This document shows, one piece after another, positions 11,546 through 23,429 of a stretch of 64,000 nt of DNA. Under the pieces are notes generated by a model. It saw nothing but the letters and a program-made list of their open reading frames with translations, did no database searches and was not told the DNA's origin. Source of the DNA: Metridium senile (taxonomy: Eukaryota > Cnidaria > Anthozoa > Actiniaria > Metridiidae); the NCBI GenBank assembly GCA_949775045.1, contig OX459110.1:13932452-13996451 (forward strand). Direction: 5' to 3'. Positions within the stretch are counted from its first letter, which is position 1; each line of letters opens with the position of its first letter. The position numbers were made by a program, and so were the translations under genes.

Positions 11546-11830
11546 AGTTGCGTGACGGCAGTTATGTGACAGAAGTTGCGTGATGGCAGATGCAGGACAG
11601 AAGTTAACCAATGTTGTGTGATGTCTGTTGCGTGACAGAAGTTGCGTGATGGCAGATGCATGACAGAAGTTAACCAATGTTGTGTGGTGTCTGTTGCGTG
11701 ACAGAAGTAGCGTGATGGCAGATGCATGACAGAAGTTAACCAATGTTGTGTGATGTCTGTTGCGTGACAGAAGTTGCGTGATGGCAGATGCGTGACAGAA
11801 GTTAACCAATGTAATTGTATGGTGTGTGTT
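11546..11830. repeat. About 66-bp minisatellite just after the stop codon (left paralog)
   Basis: Four or so units built from TGACAGAAGTTAACCAATG, TTGTGTGATGTCTGTTGCG and TGACAGAAGTTGCGTGATGG. A shorter version lies after the stop of the right paralog (29085-29282). It probably forms part of the 3' UTR. AATAAA signals follow near 11935 and 11967. Confidence 0.85.
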
Positions 11831-12515
11831 GCGTGACCACTTCTAAACGACTTGATGAGTAACGTAATATGAGTGATGATCTATACTATTGATTGATGTA
11901 AATATAATTATAACTACAGTATAAACGTAGTTTAAATAAACATTCTAGTAGGATAAACTATTCAACAATAAAGTGTTTTTAGCATTATTAACTGAGTCTT
12001 CTTTTGAATGTTGCTCCCCTCTTTTTCCCTTCTACTGCTAAGAATTTGATTTGCAGTATCAAACCAGGGCTCGAAATAGCAAAATAAGTTGAATGAACAG
12101 TGAAAGATGATTTCCAGTAAATTTTGACTGCAATTTTATTATCCATTTGGCAGTTCATAATTATTTTTGCCTGCCAAACCTTAATTTTGGCCTGGCATTT
12201 GGCCATTGGCAGCCTCCATGCCCCCCTCCCCCCATCCTCCCTTAAAAATATCCTCAACTATCTCTGGTCCGTCCCTAAGTGCAGACTTCGTCATTTCCGG
12301 CGCAGCTGCTATTATTGTCCCTTACGTCATATATCCTACTATTCCCAGAATCAAACAACGTGATGTTTTTTTAACTTCAGCCAATCATCGGTCGATAAAA
12401 ACAATGCCTGAAAGTCAAATTTCTACATCAAACGAAAAGGCTTCGTTCGAGCCATTTTCGCTCTAATTGTATCTAAAGAAAGCAGACTTCTTCGTTAGCT
12501 AAGAGTGAATCCGTC

Positions 12516-13589
12516 ATGTCGATGAGTGAAGACGATCTGGGTCTCATTGCAGCAGGCTATTCTGCGATTCTTGGCGTCCAAGTGGTGACGCCAAAAGCTG
12601 CTGAACAATTGAAACTAGCTGGCAGAATGGAGAGCCTGAGTTTGAGTGCGTCTGGTACTCTGTCGACAGGCCTTCCTAAACTCAGCACCCATGAATTGTT
12701 CTCTGTAACAACACACTTGCATTCTTCGTTAATCTTGCCACGTTCATCTATGGTAGAATCTCAAGGTGGTACGGCAGCTGAGGCAGATGATGATGTATTT
12801 GATGTAATTGTGAAAATCATTAATGGAGAGTCGACTACGATCCAGGCCAGGAAAGGACAGACCTTTAAAGAAATCAAGAAAGCCATTCAAACTAAGCTGG
12901 GCATGTCTTCTTTAGTCCTGGGTGCTTTTGGAGTTCCTTTACACGACTCACAGACCATCTCCATGCTTGCAGCCCCTCCAAAACCTCCACATGGAATTAA
13001 GCCAAGAATCTATTGTGTTGGAGGGGGAGATGGACCATACGAGCTTGACTGTTCAGATCTGGACCCCCCTTTCAACTATGACTTAACCAATGAAAAGGAT
13101 GATGGTAAAGAGTACATCAGGGCGGGTAAAGTCTACAAACGACCCTATGGCTGGAAGAGATTTGCTGTGAAGGTCTTGAAGCGATACGATAATGACAAGT
13201 GGCTCGGTGTTGATGGTGTACGTACTGATAGTTCCCCAGGGGAATGGCCTGTGTCCTACCATGGCACAAACCACGAGGTTGTCAACAAGATCATTGAGTA
13301 TGGTTATAAAATTGGGGGAGGCGACCTATATGGTTCAGGTGTCTACACAAGTCCCTCTCTTCCTTTCTGTGAAAAGGAATACAGCGTCAGGTTTGAATAC
13401 AAAGGTGATTATTGGAAAGTTGCTTTACAAAATCGTGTCAACCCCGACGAGCCAGACCACCTTGATATCATTCCAGCAAACAAGAATTGGTCAAAATATG
13501 CTGATTTCTGGAGATCCCCTTTGCAAGATCCCAAGAAGAAAATCTATGATGTCAGACCTTATGGAATTTTATTCAAAAAGGTTGATTGA
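12516..13589 (+). CDS. Intronless protein with ubiquitin-like and ADP-ribosyltransferase-like domains (left copy)
   Basis: 357 aa, single exon, ATG in a good context. Residues 1-90 are a conserved head with no clear domain. About 93-160 looks ubiquitin-like (FDVIVKIINGESTTIQARKG, IKKAIQTKLG, then a beta-strand/loop pattern). About 195-357 resembles the PARP/ART-like catalytic fold: RPYGW near residue 210, SYHGT (candidate His of an H-Y triad), then GSGVYTSPS (candidate Tyr), VALQNRVNP, and a conserved end DVRPYGILFKK. A clear third catalytic Glu is not seen, so activity is uncertain. A paralog about 90% identical is at 26916-25852. Lack of introns suggests a retrocopy origin or a naturally intronless family. 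Domain assignment is from motif memory, not a search. Confidence 0.75.
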   Translation: MSMSEDDLGLIAAGYSAILGVQVVTPKAAEQLKLAGRMESLSLSASGTLSTGLPKLSTHELFSVTTHLHSSLILPRSSMVESQGGTAAEADDDVFDVIVKIINGESTTIQARKGQTFKEIKKAIQTKLGMSSLVLGAFGVPLHDSQTISMLAAPPKPPHGIKPRIYCVGGGDGPYELDCSDLDPPFNYDLTNEKDDGKEYIRAGKVYKRPYGWKRFAVKVLKRYDNDKWLGVDGVRTDSSPGEWPVSYHGTNHEVVNKIIEYGYKIGGGDLYGSGVYTSPSLPFCEKEYSVRFEYKGDYWKVALQNRVNPDEPDHLDIIPANKNWSKYADFWRSPLQDPKKKIYDVRPYGILFKKVD

Positions 13590-14548
13590 ACAATCTTTAG
13601 CACACTTTAAGCCCAGTTCAGATCTACGTCAAACTTTTTTGCTGTGTCACTCTAACCCCTCGGAACTATAGAAATTAACTTATTTGAACACAAATCACTT
13701 TCTGGCACTACTGAAGCCAAATAGCTGATATCTTTATGATATATGATAGTTAATTGTATGCAGCTTTTTCTTAACCATGCACTTGCCTCAAAGGCAACTT
13801 TCAACTGAACGGGGCCTATACTTTACATTTGAGACAATTTTTATCAAAAAAATATATATTAACATCTGCTAATTAATAGAAATGAAAACTATTGCACAAG
13901 ATCAAAGTACTGCAACAAGTACTGCACAAATAGCAAACTTGGACTAATTTTACAACATAATTAATTGTCATGGTTATGATTTCGTTTGTGAATTTGTCAT
14001 ACAATATTCATGATTTTTTTTATTTAAATTAATAAATAAAAACATTAATTGCTTATAATTTGTGCAAGGAGGCTGTTTTGTTTATTTTGAATATATTTTT
14101 ATTTTTTTATTTTTAACTCGATGAGAAGTTTGATATCGATTTTAAATTGCGAGCCGGCGGACTTTAATATCATGCATATCACGAGATTGAAAAAGGAGCT
14201 ACACATTACCAAAGGTCAATCGTATACCAAAGCAAACTAATAAATGACCGTTGATAACTATAAATACACGGAGATTACAAGCGAATATAAACGCTAAGGA
14301 TAATATACTCTGGCGGCCCTATGTGATCACACCATCTTTTTTGCTGACCTTTGCATGAACATGTTGAATAATAGCCAATCCTTGCCCCCACCCCTCCCTA
14401 TCTATATTTAGTCATGTGATTATCACTTGACATTCATCGTTTCACGGTGATTGGCTGGTACGACATGACGTCACCTCGAAAGCGGTTCACTTGGTCTTTG
14501 GTTTGCGAAGAAGTAGCGGCATTGTAAACTTTCACTTTAGTTTTAACC
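13590..14548. other. Intergenic region between Ubl/ART gene and saposin gene
   Basis: No gene seen. The first 500 bp are shared with the flank of the right copy (25200-25850), and parts of 13740-14090 recur in direct orientation at about 23800-24030. A region with TGACGTCA near 14467 lies just upstream of the saposin exon 1 and could belong to its promoter. Confidence 0.5.
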
Positions 14549-17500
14549 ATGAAAATCCTCATCCTTGCTCTCTTCGTTGCCACAGGTAAGAATCAAGCAA
14601 AATGAAACACTTGGGAAGAGTTTGTTTGCTTGAATATGATATTGTTGTGTGTAAATTCGTTGTAGTTTGGTTGTTTTGAAATCAGCCATGCAGATGACAG
14701 TCACGGGACTTTTGCTCTAAATTGTTTGTTTTATAATAAAATGCTGCTAAAATGTACTACATCAGATAGCTAAAATATATTTTATATTAAGCCTAAAGCG
14801 TTTAAAACAAATTTGACAATTGCTTGTGATTTTCCAGTGCAAACTCTGACATATAAAGTTTCGATAGAACTGGACTGAAATGCTTTGTTCGAACGAAATG
14901 AATGACAAATGTTTGAAAGATATGCAAATGCACTTGTCTGAATTCTTTCTTATATAATTCTTCTGTATCTATTTTTGTATTATTTTCAACTTCAATGAAT
15001 TTGGATTCGCTAGAAGATTTCGAAGCATCAGTTTGAATAGTTTTGCTTAATTTAAATTGCGAAATAATTAATGCTGCCGAACTCCACATGATATCATTTA
15101 TTTATGTATTTTCTCAAATACATATTTATTGATTTTTGTCTTGAACAATTTTCCACAGTGAGTGCTAGCTCGTTCAAGGTTGGTACCATCAAATGTACTT
15201 TTGGGCCATCGTACTGGTGTCAAAACTACAAACAAGCCAAAGAATGCAACGCTATACAACACTGTAAAGAAAAAGTCTGGAAATTGAAAGTGTCCTCAAA
15301 TGTATGTAAAATGATTTGATTGTGTTATCTAATGCAGGGGCGGATCTAGGGGGCAACATCCCTTCATTTACCCCTAATTAATTTAGGACATTTAGGGACT
15401 GGACACCCCTAACACCTTAAGAGCCCTTCATTTGCAATTGGGACACCCCCTGGCAAATTTCTGGACCTGCCCCTGATCTAGTGTTGCATATACTTTGAAC
15501 ATATTTTGACATAAATTCAACAAACTTGAACAGCTTCTTTGTTAGTAGCTCAATCATCTTTATGCTTGTAAACTCCCTATCAACATGTTTTGCCTGCAAA
15601 TGCAGTCCATACATATATAGAGTGAAGTGCATTAAGATGATGTGAAATGAGCTATATAAGCACATTACAATTCGCCATTCCTAAGTTGCGCAAAGGATTG
15701 GGTCGAGTTGTCATCGCAAAGCATTTTGGGGCTTTTCTTGGAGACGCTACCAAAACATTGCCTTTAAAGACCGCTAAACCTTTGAGTGAATGTTGAAATA
15801 CTGAGACGAAAAACGATCATTTTAAGTCAGAAAAACAAGATATTTCAAAACCACCAAAGCCATTACAGCTGTGTTCCAAAGCTATTTTGAAACGCTGGGT
15901 TCGCGTAGAAGTGCAAAATTATCCGGTAACGGATCGATCATTCAATTGGAAATGTTGCGAAAGCACTGCTTTCTTTGTTGATTACAAGGTTTGTGTTCTT
16001 TCTTTCTTTCGTGATGAATTCCACCATCAAGATTGACGATATGATCTCCTTATCTAAGTTGTTGTCTATATTGACTCTAAAAACATCAATACAAGCAAAA
16101 TTTGATGTATGATATGCAATAAAACTGGCAAAAATATGACTGATTTCGTCGATACCTAGCAGTATAAACTACCGCTTTCAAACAACCTCACATTCGAATA
16201 ACTCGTTCGATTACCGAATAATTTTGAGCTTCTACTCAAACGCCAGCGTTTCAAAATAGCTTTCGAGCACATCTGTAATGGCTATGGTGGTTCTGCTCAA
16301 GGAATATATCTTGTTTTTCTAACTTAAAAATATCGTTTTTCGTCTCAGTATTTCATAAGGTTTAGCGGTCTTTAGCGGCAATGTTTTGGTGGCGTCCCCA
16401 AAGACAGCCCCAAACTGCTTTGTGATGACAACTCAACCCAATCCTTTGCGCAACTTAAGAATGGCGAATACATACTAAAGCCTTACTATTGTAATAACAG
16501 TGCAGGGGAGGATCCGCAAATAGGTCAGGGGGTGTCCAAATTGCAAATGAAGTGCTCTTAGTGTTAGAGGCTGTCCGGTCCCTAAATGTCTTAAATAAAA
16601 TAGGGGTAATTGCAGCGCTAGTGGGTGTTCAATGCCTAGATCAGCCCCTGCAGCATGTGCCTTGAATAGTGGGTCATACAAATAGTTGATTGTAAAGGGC
16701 ATTAATTAAAATATAGCTACATAAGCACACATTAATACATTACATACTAACCCCTTGATGATTGTAAACTGTGTGCCTTTAGTGATCACCTTAAATTATG
16801 CTTTACATATAATTAATTGTGAACACATGAAGATATACAGTAACTATAATTCTATTTTCATTTGCAAAGGAAACCTGCACAGTGTGCCAAGACGCAGTCA
16901 CAGCTGTCAAATCTCTGCTGGCCAATCCTGACATTGATGTAAGTTTGTATTTGATGATGATTTGATGAAATGGTGATGGACTTTTGAACTTACAGAGCGA
17001 ATCGAAAAACCATGGGCACCCAGAAATATTTTAGTAATAGAGTGCTATAGTCAGTTGCCATGGATTCCGATTCAAAACAGTAACTTTTCAGCACACATTT
17101 CTATAGAGGAACAAAAGAAATACGGTTGATTGACTTTAGTTTGGAACAAGTTTCCTTGACAACTGACAAAAGGTGACCTATTCACTTTAGTACTCAACTA
17201 TTGTTTATTGTTTGTATAGCAACTCACAAACAATTCTAACTACAAAACGTTTATCATACTACACATCAGTCAAATTTCTTGACATGATTTAGTAATAACT
17301 GAGTTGTTCAACGAACAAAAAAATGATTTTTAAAGTATTTCTAGGTGCCCACAGTTTTGTGATTTGCACTGTAATCCTTTATTTATTCACACAGCTTATT
17401 TATAGTATTACAAGTACATTTGTGATCATTTGAATGACAAACATAAGAAGTTAATATATATTGGATTAAAACAGAACAAAAATGTGTGCATGGCTGTCGA

Positions 17501-20500
17501 ATGAGAACAAAACTATTGACTCAACATCCACCACAGTAATATAATAATAATATCCCTCGCTATTCATTGAAAGGATTTAGGTGCTTATCTACTAGATAGG
17601 CTTTGACTAAAGCAAGCCTTTCTGATTTCCATTCTAACATTTACATATGTTTTATGTATAGAGAGCGTTCCAATGTTAGGAGTGATTGACCAGATTTTTT
17701 AAGATTCAAAATTTTGATATCGGTGACCAGCACTCTATTTATATACTTTATAATAGTATAATAATGTTTTCAAATAATGTTTTCAATGATGATAATACAG
17801 TGTATGTACTTAAGATTTTGAGGCTACTGTCCTCCATATATGGACGCGTAGCCTTATTGCTGTCGTGAATGTAAGCAAGACTGTAACACTACAAGAAACC
17901 CAAAACAAAATTTGTTTCTAATTCTTTGTTTTTACTCTATTATTATCTAACTTGTTATACAGTCAATGTCATTGTCATGCCTTTATGCAGTTCATTGTCT
18001 CTAATTCCAATTCCCTTTTTTTTGCCTATTTTTTAATTAGTGTAAGGCACATTTGATCATATACCCATGATAATTTGCACCTAATAGGTAATAAATTATT
18101 ATTAATGTTGGTAGCAGCAACAATATAAATGATTGCTATACAATTAATTATTTTTCTAGAAAGAAGTAGTTTCTTACTTGGAGCAAGCATGCACTGAGTT
18201 TGGTGCCATGGCAACTGAATGCAAGGCTTTAGTTGATCAATACGCACCAATGCTGTTCAAAGAACTAGAACAGTTAATGGTAGGTAAATGGATGCTTGGA
18301 TACATTGCATGTGTACATAGATGAATGGAAATGGATGGATGTAGAAGTGAATAACAGATATGAGCAAACAAATGCATATATAAGTGAATGAATGAACACA
18401 TAGTTATGAAATTAATTTTTTATACACCGATGAAGGGCTAAATCTCGAAATGTCAGTTAAGTAAAGTCAACATTTTTTTTAAGGTGTTACAAATTTCATT
18501 CTATTACCTATCGTTTATAAAATTAATAGATTGAAGAAGGGTGGTTTATGGATTCATGAAAGGATGTGTGGATTGAACTTATGAATCCATCAATAATAAA
18601 ATGGATCTGTGAAAAATTAAACTGGATCTTTAGAAAGAAAGATTATAACATTTTTTATGACAATAGACTTTACTTTGTGAAGCTGCTAAATGCAAATGCC
18701 TATACAGCCTTCCTCTGACTCATGGTGCTTATTAAGTCAAAGTGTGGCAAGCTTGTCGGGGAAAAGCTGCTTCATTGTGACAAAGGTCTATGGTCAAAGG
18801 TATCCTGTCATGTCAAATGCAGACCATTCTGTCCCTCCCTCCCTCATATTTCTCTTTGATTTCAGTCAAACCCAAAGCAGATTTGCACTGAGCTTGGTTT
18901 GTGCTCAGCTTCCAAGGAAAAGATCATGGCTGTCTTGATGCACAAAGCGCTGCCCATCAAAATGAAGGCTTTTAAAGCAATAACAATGAAGAAACATGCC
19001 AAGAATTTACTGAAAGCCATGCCTGTTAAGTCATCTGCACAGTGCATTCTTTGTGAATTCATTGCTGATAAACTGGATCAAATGTTAGCCAAGAATGCCA
19101 CTGAGGTATGCAGCTATCATCATCACCATTATTATCATCATGATCATTATTACTATCATTGTGATCATCATTATTATCATCATCATCATAATTATAAGCA
19201 TCATATCATCATTTTTATCATCATCATAATTATTATCATCATCATCATTATTTGCATCATCATCATCATCATTAGCATCATCATTATTATTATCATCATT
19301 ATTATTAGCATCATCATCATTAGCATCATCATATCATCATTATTAGCTTCATCATCATCATTATTAGCATCATCATCATCATTATTAGCATTATCATCAT
19401 TAGCATCATCATCATTATTATTATTAGCATCATCATTATTATTATCATCATCATTATTATTAGCATCATCATCATTAGCATCATCATATCATCATTATTA
19501 GCTTCATCATCATCATTATTATCATCATTAATTATCATCACCATCATTATTATTATTATCATCATCATCATCATTATTAGCATCATCATAGTTATTATTA
19601 CCATCATCATCATCATTTGAGATTAATTCATTTTACGTTTGCAGGAAGAAATCAAGGCTGCATTGGATAAAGTCTGCAGTTTTTTACCTTCATCCCTTGG
19701 AACAGAGGTTTGTCATAGTGATCAGCATATAATTTTCTTTTTTTAAGCATTTTCTATATTTCTTGTCATACAAATATTATTTGTACATTGACAGAATAAT
19801 TTCTAAATATTTCAGTGCAAACAATTTGTTGATGAGTATGCTGCAGAGATCATCCAAATCCTTTCACAAGAACTCAACCCTAAAATGATCTGCACGGCAT
19901 TGGGTTTGTGCACTTCAAAGGAACAACTGAAGAAGCTGCGTAGTAATGGTGAAGGCTGCGAAGTCTGTACTCTTGTTATGACTTACCTCAAGAATCTATT
20001 GAAGGACAACGCTACTGATGTAAGACACATTTTATGTACTGTATACAATATGAGTGGCCGTCGACTCGCCACTGTATATCTCAAACAGATCAGACACAAA
20101 TATTGTATAGTATTTATAAAAGTCCAACGTTGGTTCTTTAATATTTTATTAAAATTCTCAAGATAAAAGTACATCTGGCCAAGAAAATTCAAGTTTAAAC
20201 TTATGCAAATCAGGACGAACCTGTATGGGATATACAACCTTCGTCACGGATGTGAATTCTTTTGTCAATTTATTATTAATTATTCATGAATTTTATAAAA
20301 CATAATTATTTATATAATGTTGTTGCATTTACAAATTGTTTTTAGACGGAAATCATTGATGCACTCAAACAAGTCTGTAAATATCTTCCATCGCAACTTG
20401 CTAGTGAGGTAAATGTACATTGATTCATTTGTTTTGTATATTTATGTTATGTTGTAGTTTGTTGTAAAGTTGTATATTTATATACATATTTATATATTTA

Positions 20501-23429
20501 TTTAAGTTGTAGTTTGTTGTTTTGTAGTATGTTAAGTTGTAGTGTTTTTTTTTTGTACTTTGTTCTGTTGTAGTTGTTTTGTATTTTGTTCTGTTGTAGT
20601 TGTTTTGTATGTTGTTCTGTTGTAGTTGTTTTGTATGTTGTTCTGTTGTAGTTGTTTTGTATGTTGTTCTGTTGTAGTTTTGTATGTTGTTCTGTTGTAG
20701 TTGTTTTGTATGTTGTTCTGTTGTAGTTGTTTTGTATGTTGTTCTGTTGTAGTTGTTTTGTATGTTGTTCTGTTGTAGTTGTTTTGTATTTGGTTCTGTT
20801 GTAGTTGTTTTGTATTTGGTTCTGTTGTAGTTGTTTTGTATGTTGTTCTGTTGTAGTTGTTTTATATGTTGTTCTGTTGTTCTGTTGTAGTTGTTTTGTA
20901 TGTTGTTCTGTTGTAGTTGTTTTGTATGTTGTTCTGTTGTAGTTGTTTTGTATGTTGTTCTGTTGTAGTTTTGTATGTTGTTCTGTTGTAGTTGTTTTGT
21001 ATTATGGTCTGTTGTAGTTGTTTTGTATTATGGTCTGTTGTAGTTGTTTTGTATTTTGTTCTGTTGTAGTTGTTTTGTATTTTGTTCTGCTGTAGTTCTT
21101 TTGGTAGTGTTTACAACATGAGCGGCCGTGTTGTATCGGAAGATACAATCGCAAGCCGAAGGCGCGCGATTGTATCGCCGATACAACACGGACGCGAATG
21201 TTGTAAACTACTTAAAAAATGTCTAGGTTAGCTCTTTCATATTTTACCAAAATTTTCAAGATTAAAATAAATTTTGCCGTAAAATTACCAGTTAAAACTT
21301 ATGCAAATCAGGATATACAACACTAGTGTTGTATCAGATTTACAACACTCGTCATGGTCATGATTTCTTTTGAAAATGTCTCATTAATTATTCATGAATT
21401 TTTTAATATTATATACTGTACATGTGGTAGTTTTTTGTTTGGTGCTTTCTGTTGTAGTTGTTTTGTATTTTTTTGTATTAATTTCTATTATTGTTTGTGT
21501 TTCTGTTAATTTTGAACTTGCTCTCTGAGTCACAATTAATTTGATTTTAAACATTTTAGTGCACAAGCATTGTTACCGAGTATGGACTAGAGGTGTTGAA
21601 GCTTATTGCTAATAGTGATCCAAAGGCACTATGCACTGTAAGTTACTCGGTTGATTCATGTTATCATTATGAGAATTCTTTATATTAGTATAGTTGTATT
21701 TGTCATTATTATTAATATCTTGTCATATTGTATCATCATCATCATCATCATAAAATTATTATTATTATAATTAAATATACAAATATTATTAGATATATTA
21801 TTATAATTATAATTATTATAGTTGTATTTGTCATTATTTTTATCTTGTCATATTATATCATCATCATCATCATAATAAAATTATTATAATTATAATTAAA
21901 TATACAAATATTATTAAATATATTATTATAATTATAATTATTATAGTTGTATTTGTCATTATAATTATCTCATCATATTGTTATATCATCATCATCATGA
22001 TTATTGTTATCATCATTGTTATTATTGTTAGCATTATTATCATCACTATACCATCATTAGCATGATATCATTATTCATTATAGTTGGTGGCCATATTATT
22101 TCTCAGTTCAGTGGTATATTTACCGTATTGTTGTTTTCATATCAGACCAAATGCCTACATAATGTAATTTAATAATAATCTTTTTATGGAGCATTATACA
22201 AAGTTTCAAAGCTTTACAATAATCAAACTAATTATGGCAATCCAATCCTGATGATTCAAATTACAATCCCACCAACATGCAATAATGTTGTTTTTCTCTG
22301 TCAGGAAATTGGTCTTTGTACCTCCAAGGTCAAGCTACATAATATCATTGCTGTGAAGGATCAGTGTTTCCTTGGTGCTTCATACTGGTGCGCAAGTCGT
22401 GCCAACGCGGTCAAGTGTAATGTAAGTTAATCAATAGCTCTTATTCAGAGTAACATTATTGCAGACTTTAGAATCACAGTGTAACTGAATTACTCTAGTG
22501 GACTGCACTCAAACGCAGTTAAGGATATGGTCAGTGCAGGTTAATATTGCCACTTATTATATGGCTACGATAGTACGCATGCTTTGATTGGCTGATTTCC
22601 GGTCTGATATTTCCCCCCGTTACCATGACAACGGTCCAATTTTCGTATTTTTTTTCAGACCGTAAAATTAAAAACAATTTGTAAAGTATTGCAATAAATA
22701 TTTTGTAAAATTTTTGCCTTTTCATACCTGCAGTGTTTTTAGCCAGTTTAGTTTGTGTGTTTATTCATGAATTCAATAATGAGAGATTCAGCGATAAAAT
22801 ATTTGTGATTTCGTATATCGCTAAGAAAAAAAGCCATATAATAAACGATTTATTAACCTCGCTTGTTCGGTCTGTCTGGAAAAATATCAGACCTCGGTCT
22901 GATATTTTCCCGTACACACCTCACGCTCGGTTAATAATCCTTTAATATTTTTTAATTCATACCAGCCTCACCAGTTGTTCTTAATGACAGTGCGACTACT
23001 GAAACCTGGGCCACCAAAACATAATTATCAGATCACAAGAATTTAAACAATAGAATCTCTACAAATGTTTGATTTTTTGCTTTCAATAATAATAGTTTTC
23101 ATTATATGTGAACTGAATAGATCAAGATTGAATAAGAAACATCTTAGCCTGTGATAACCCTTTACAAGGATTTTGTTTGATCTTAAAAAATCTATACCAT
23201 TTCCTGATGATGACTATATCTAGTTGAAAACGTTCGAATAAAGTAACATCAAATTTAAACACCTTATTTTCTACAATAAATATATATTTTGAAATTTGTT
23301 TGGGTGGTATTGGTTTCAGAAATCGCACTGTAAAACATTGGTTTATTATATTTGTGCTATAATTCCATTATGAGTAATGTGCTTGTTTTATTGTAGGCTA
23401 CCTCATTTTGCAAGAAACATGCCTGGTAA
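14549..23429 (+). CDS. Prosaposin-like protein, SapA-3xSapB-SapA
   Basis: Eleven exons: 14549-14585, 15159-15301, 16870-16938, 18160-18279, 18866-19105, 19645-19707, 19816-20019, 20346-20408, 21560-21637, 22305-22421, 23397-23429; 388 aa in all. A signal peptide (MKILILALFVATG) is followed by a SapA domain (CTFGPSYWC, then HCKEKVW) and three saposin-B domains with the six-Cys pattern (CTVC...LGLC; CILC...LGLC; CEVC...IGLC). A C-terminal SapA domain (CFLGASYWC ... CKKHAW) is split over the last two exons. Saposins are lysosomal or secreted lipid-binding helical proteins, and prosaposin is cut into them. Human PSAP has four SapB domains; three here is shorter but common in invertebrates. The gene is unique within the inverted duplication. 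Poly(A)-like AATAAA motifs occur near 23740. Confidence 0.92.
15335..15475. mobile_element. Small hAT-like MITE in saposin intron 2
   Basis: Ends CAGGGGCGGATC and GACCTGCCCCTG, 141 bp. A related copy in opposite orientation lies at 16503-16650. CAGGGGCG-type ends are common in hAT MITEs. Confidence 0.6.
15670..16469. mobile_element. TIR element with about 240-bp inverted repeats, saposin intron 2
   Basis: Starts ATTCGCCATTCCTAAGTTGC and ends with its inverse (CTTAAGAATGGCGAAT). The arms match imperfectly for roughly 240 bp on each side. No coding capacity is seen. It sits between two inverted CAGGGG MITEs. Confidence 0.75.
16503..16650. mobile_element. Second CAGGGG MITE, inverted relative to 15335-15475
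   Basis: Ends CAGGGGAGGATCC and ATCAGCCCCTG. The interior resembles the reverse complement of 15335-15475. Confidence 0.6.
16992..17372. mobile_element. MITE with ACAGTGCGA-type ends, saposin intron 3
   Basis: The left end ACAGAGCGAATCGAAAAACC is inverted against GTTTTGTGATTTGCACTGT. A partial copy with the same interior is at 41267-41400, inside the long transposon. A relative with similar ends is at 22986-23332. Confidence 0.7.
18428..18530 (+). repeat. Dispersed repeat with hammerhead-like core, saposin intron 4
   Basis: Contains CGATGAAGGGCTAAATCTCG then AAATGTCAG and ends in ATTTCATTCTATTACCTATC. The same module is found at 1170-1275, 36070-36180 and 59815-59985. The core pattern (CTGATGA, a short stem-loop, GAAA) is that of hammerhead ribozymes, known from Penelope-like elements. 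Confidence 0.55.
19110..19620. repeat. (ATC/ATT)n array, saposin intron 5
   Basis: Low-complexity ATCATCATTATTAGC units between the exon 5 donor (19106) and exon 6 acceptor. The long Ile/Ser and Met frames here are artefacts. Confidence 0.95.
20030..20310. repeat. Dispersed repeat copy 1 in saposin intron 7
   Basis: Contains AAACTTATGCAAATCAGGA and ATTAATTATTCATGAATTTT, both also present at 21230-21400 in intron 8. No coding potential seen. Confidence 0.6.
20465..21100. repeat. Minisatellite of about 25 bp, saposin intron 8
   Basis: About 25 units of TTGTTCTGTTGTAGTTGTTT followed by TGTATG, with small variants. Confidence 0.93.
21105..21410. repeat. Dispersed repeat copy 2 with GC-rich palindrome, saposin intron 8
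   Basis: An inverted pair GTTTACAACATGAGCGGCC/GTGTTGTATCGG against CCGATACAACACG flanks a GC-rich centre at about 21110-21210. The rest matches 20140-20300. This looks like a TIR element with a strong hairpin. Confidence 0.6.
22535..22950. repeat. Dispersed repeat, saposin intron 10, shared with 48800-49250
   Basis: Both copies begin TTATATGGCTACGATAGTA, contain GATTTCCGGTCTGATATTT and CGACAACGGTCCAATTTTCG-like sequence, and end with a repeat of GGTCTGATATTTTCCCGTAC. It is probably a non-autonomous DNA element. Confidence 0.75.
22986..23332. mobile_element. MITE with ACAGTGCGA ends, saposin intron 10
   Basis: The left end ACAGTGCGACTACTGAAACC is inverted against GGTTTCAGAAATCGCACTGT. A second, 3'-truncated copy is at about 57987-58220 in a beta-COP intron. 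Confidence 0.8.

Larger units (their letters stand above)
140..14100 (+). repeat. Left arm of a large inverted duplication
   Basis: This arm carries the unknown ten-exon gene and the Ubl/ART-like gene on the plus strand. The same content, in reverse order and on the minus strand, lies at about 25200-37700. Similarity is visible in the promoter and first exon, in all coding exons (identical or near-identical lengths), in the 3' tandem repeats, in the Ubl/ART gene and in its 3' flank. Introns have diverged by microsatellite and mobile-element changes. Arm limits are estimates made by eye. Confidence 0.85.
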
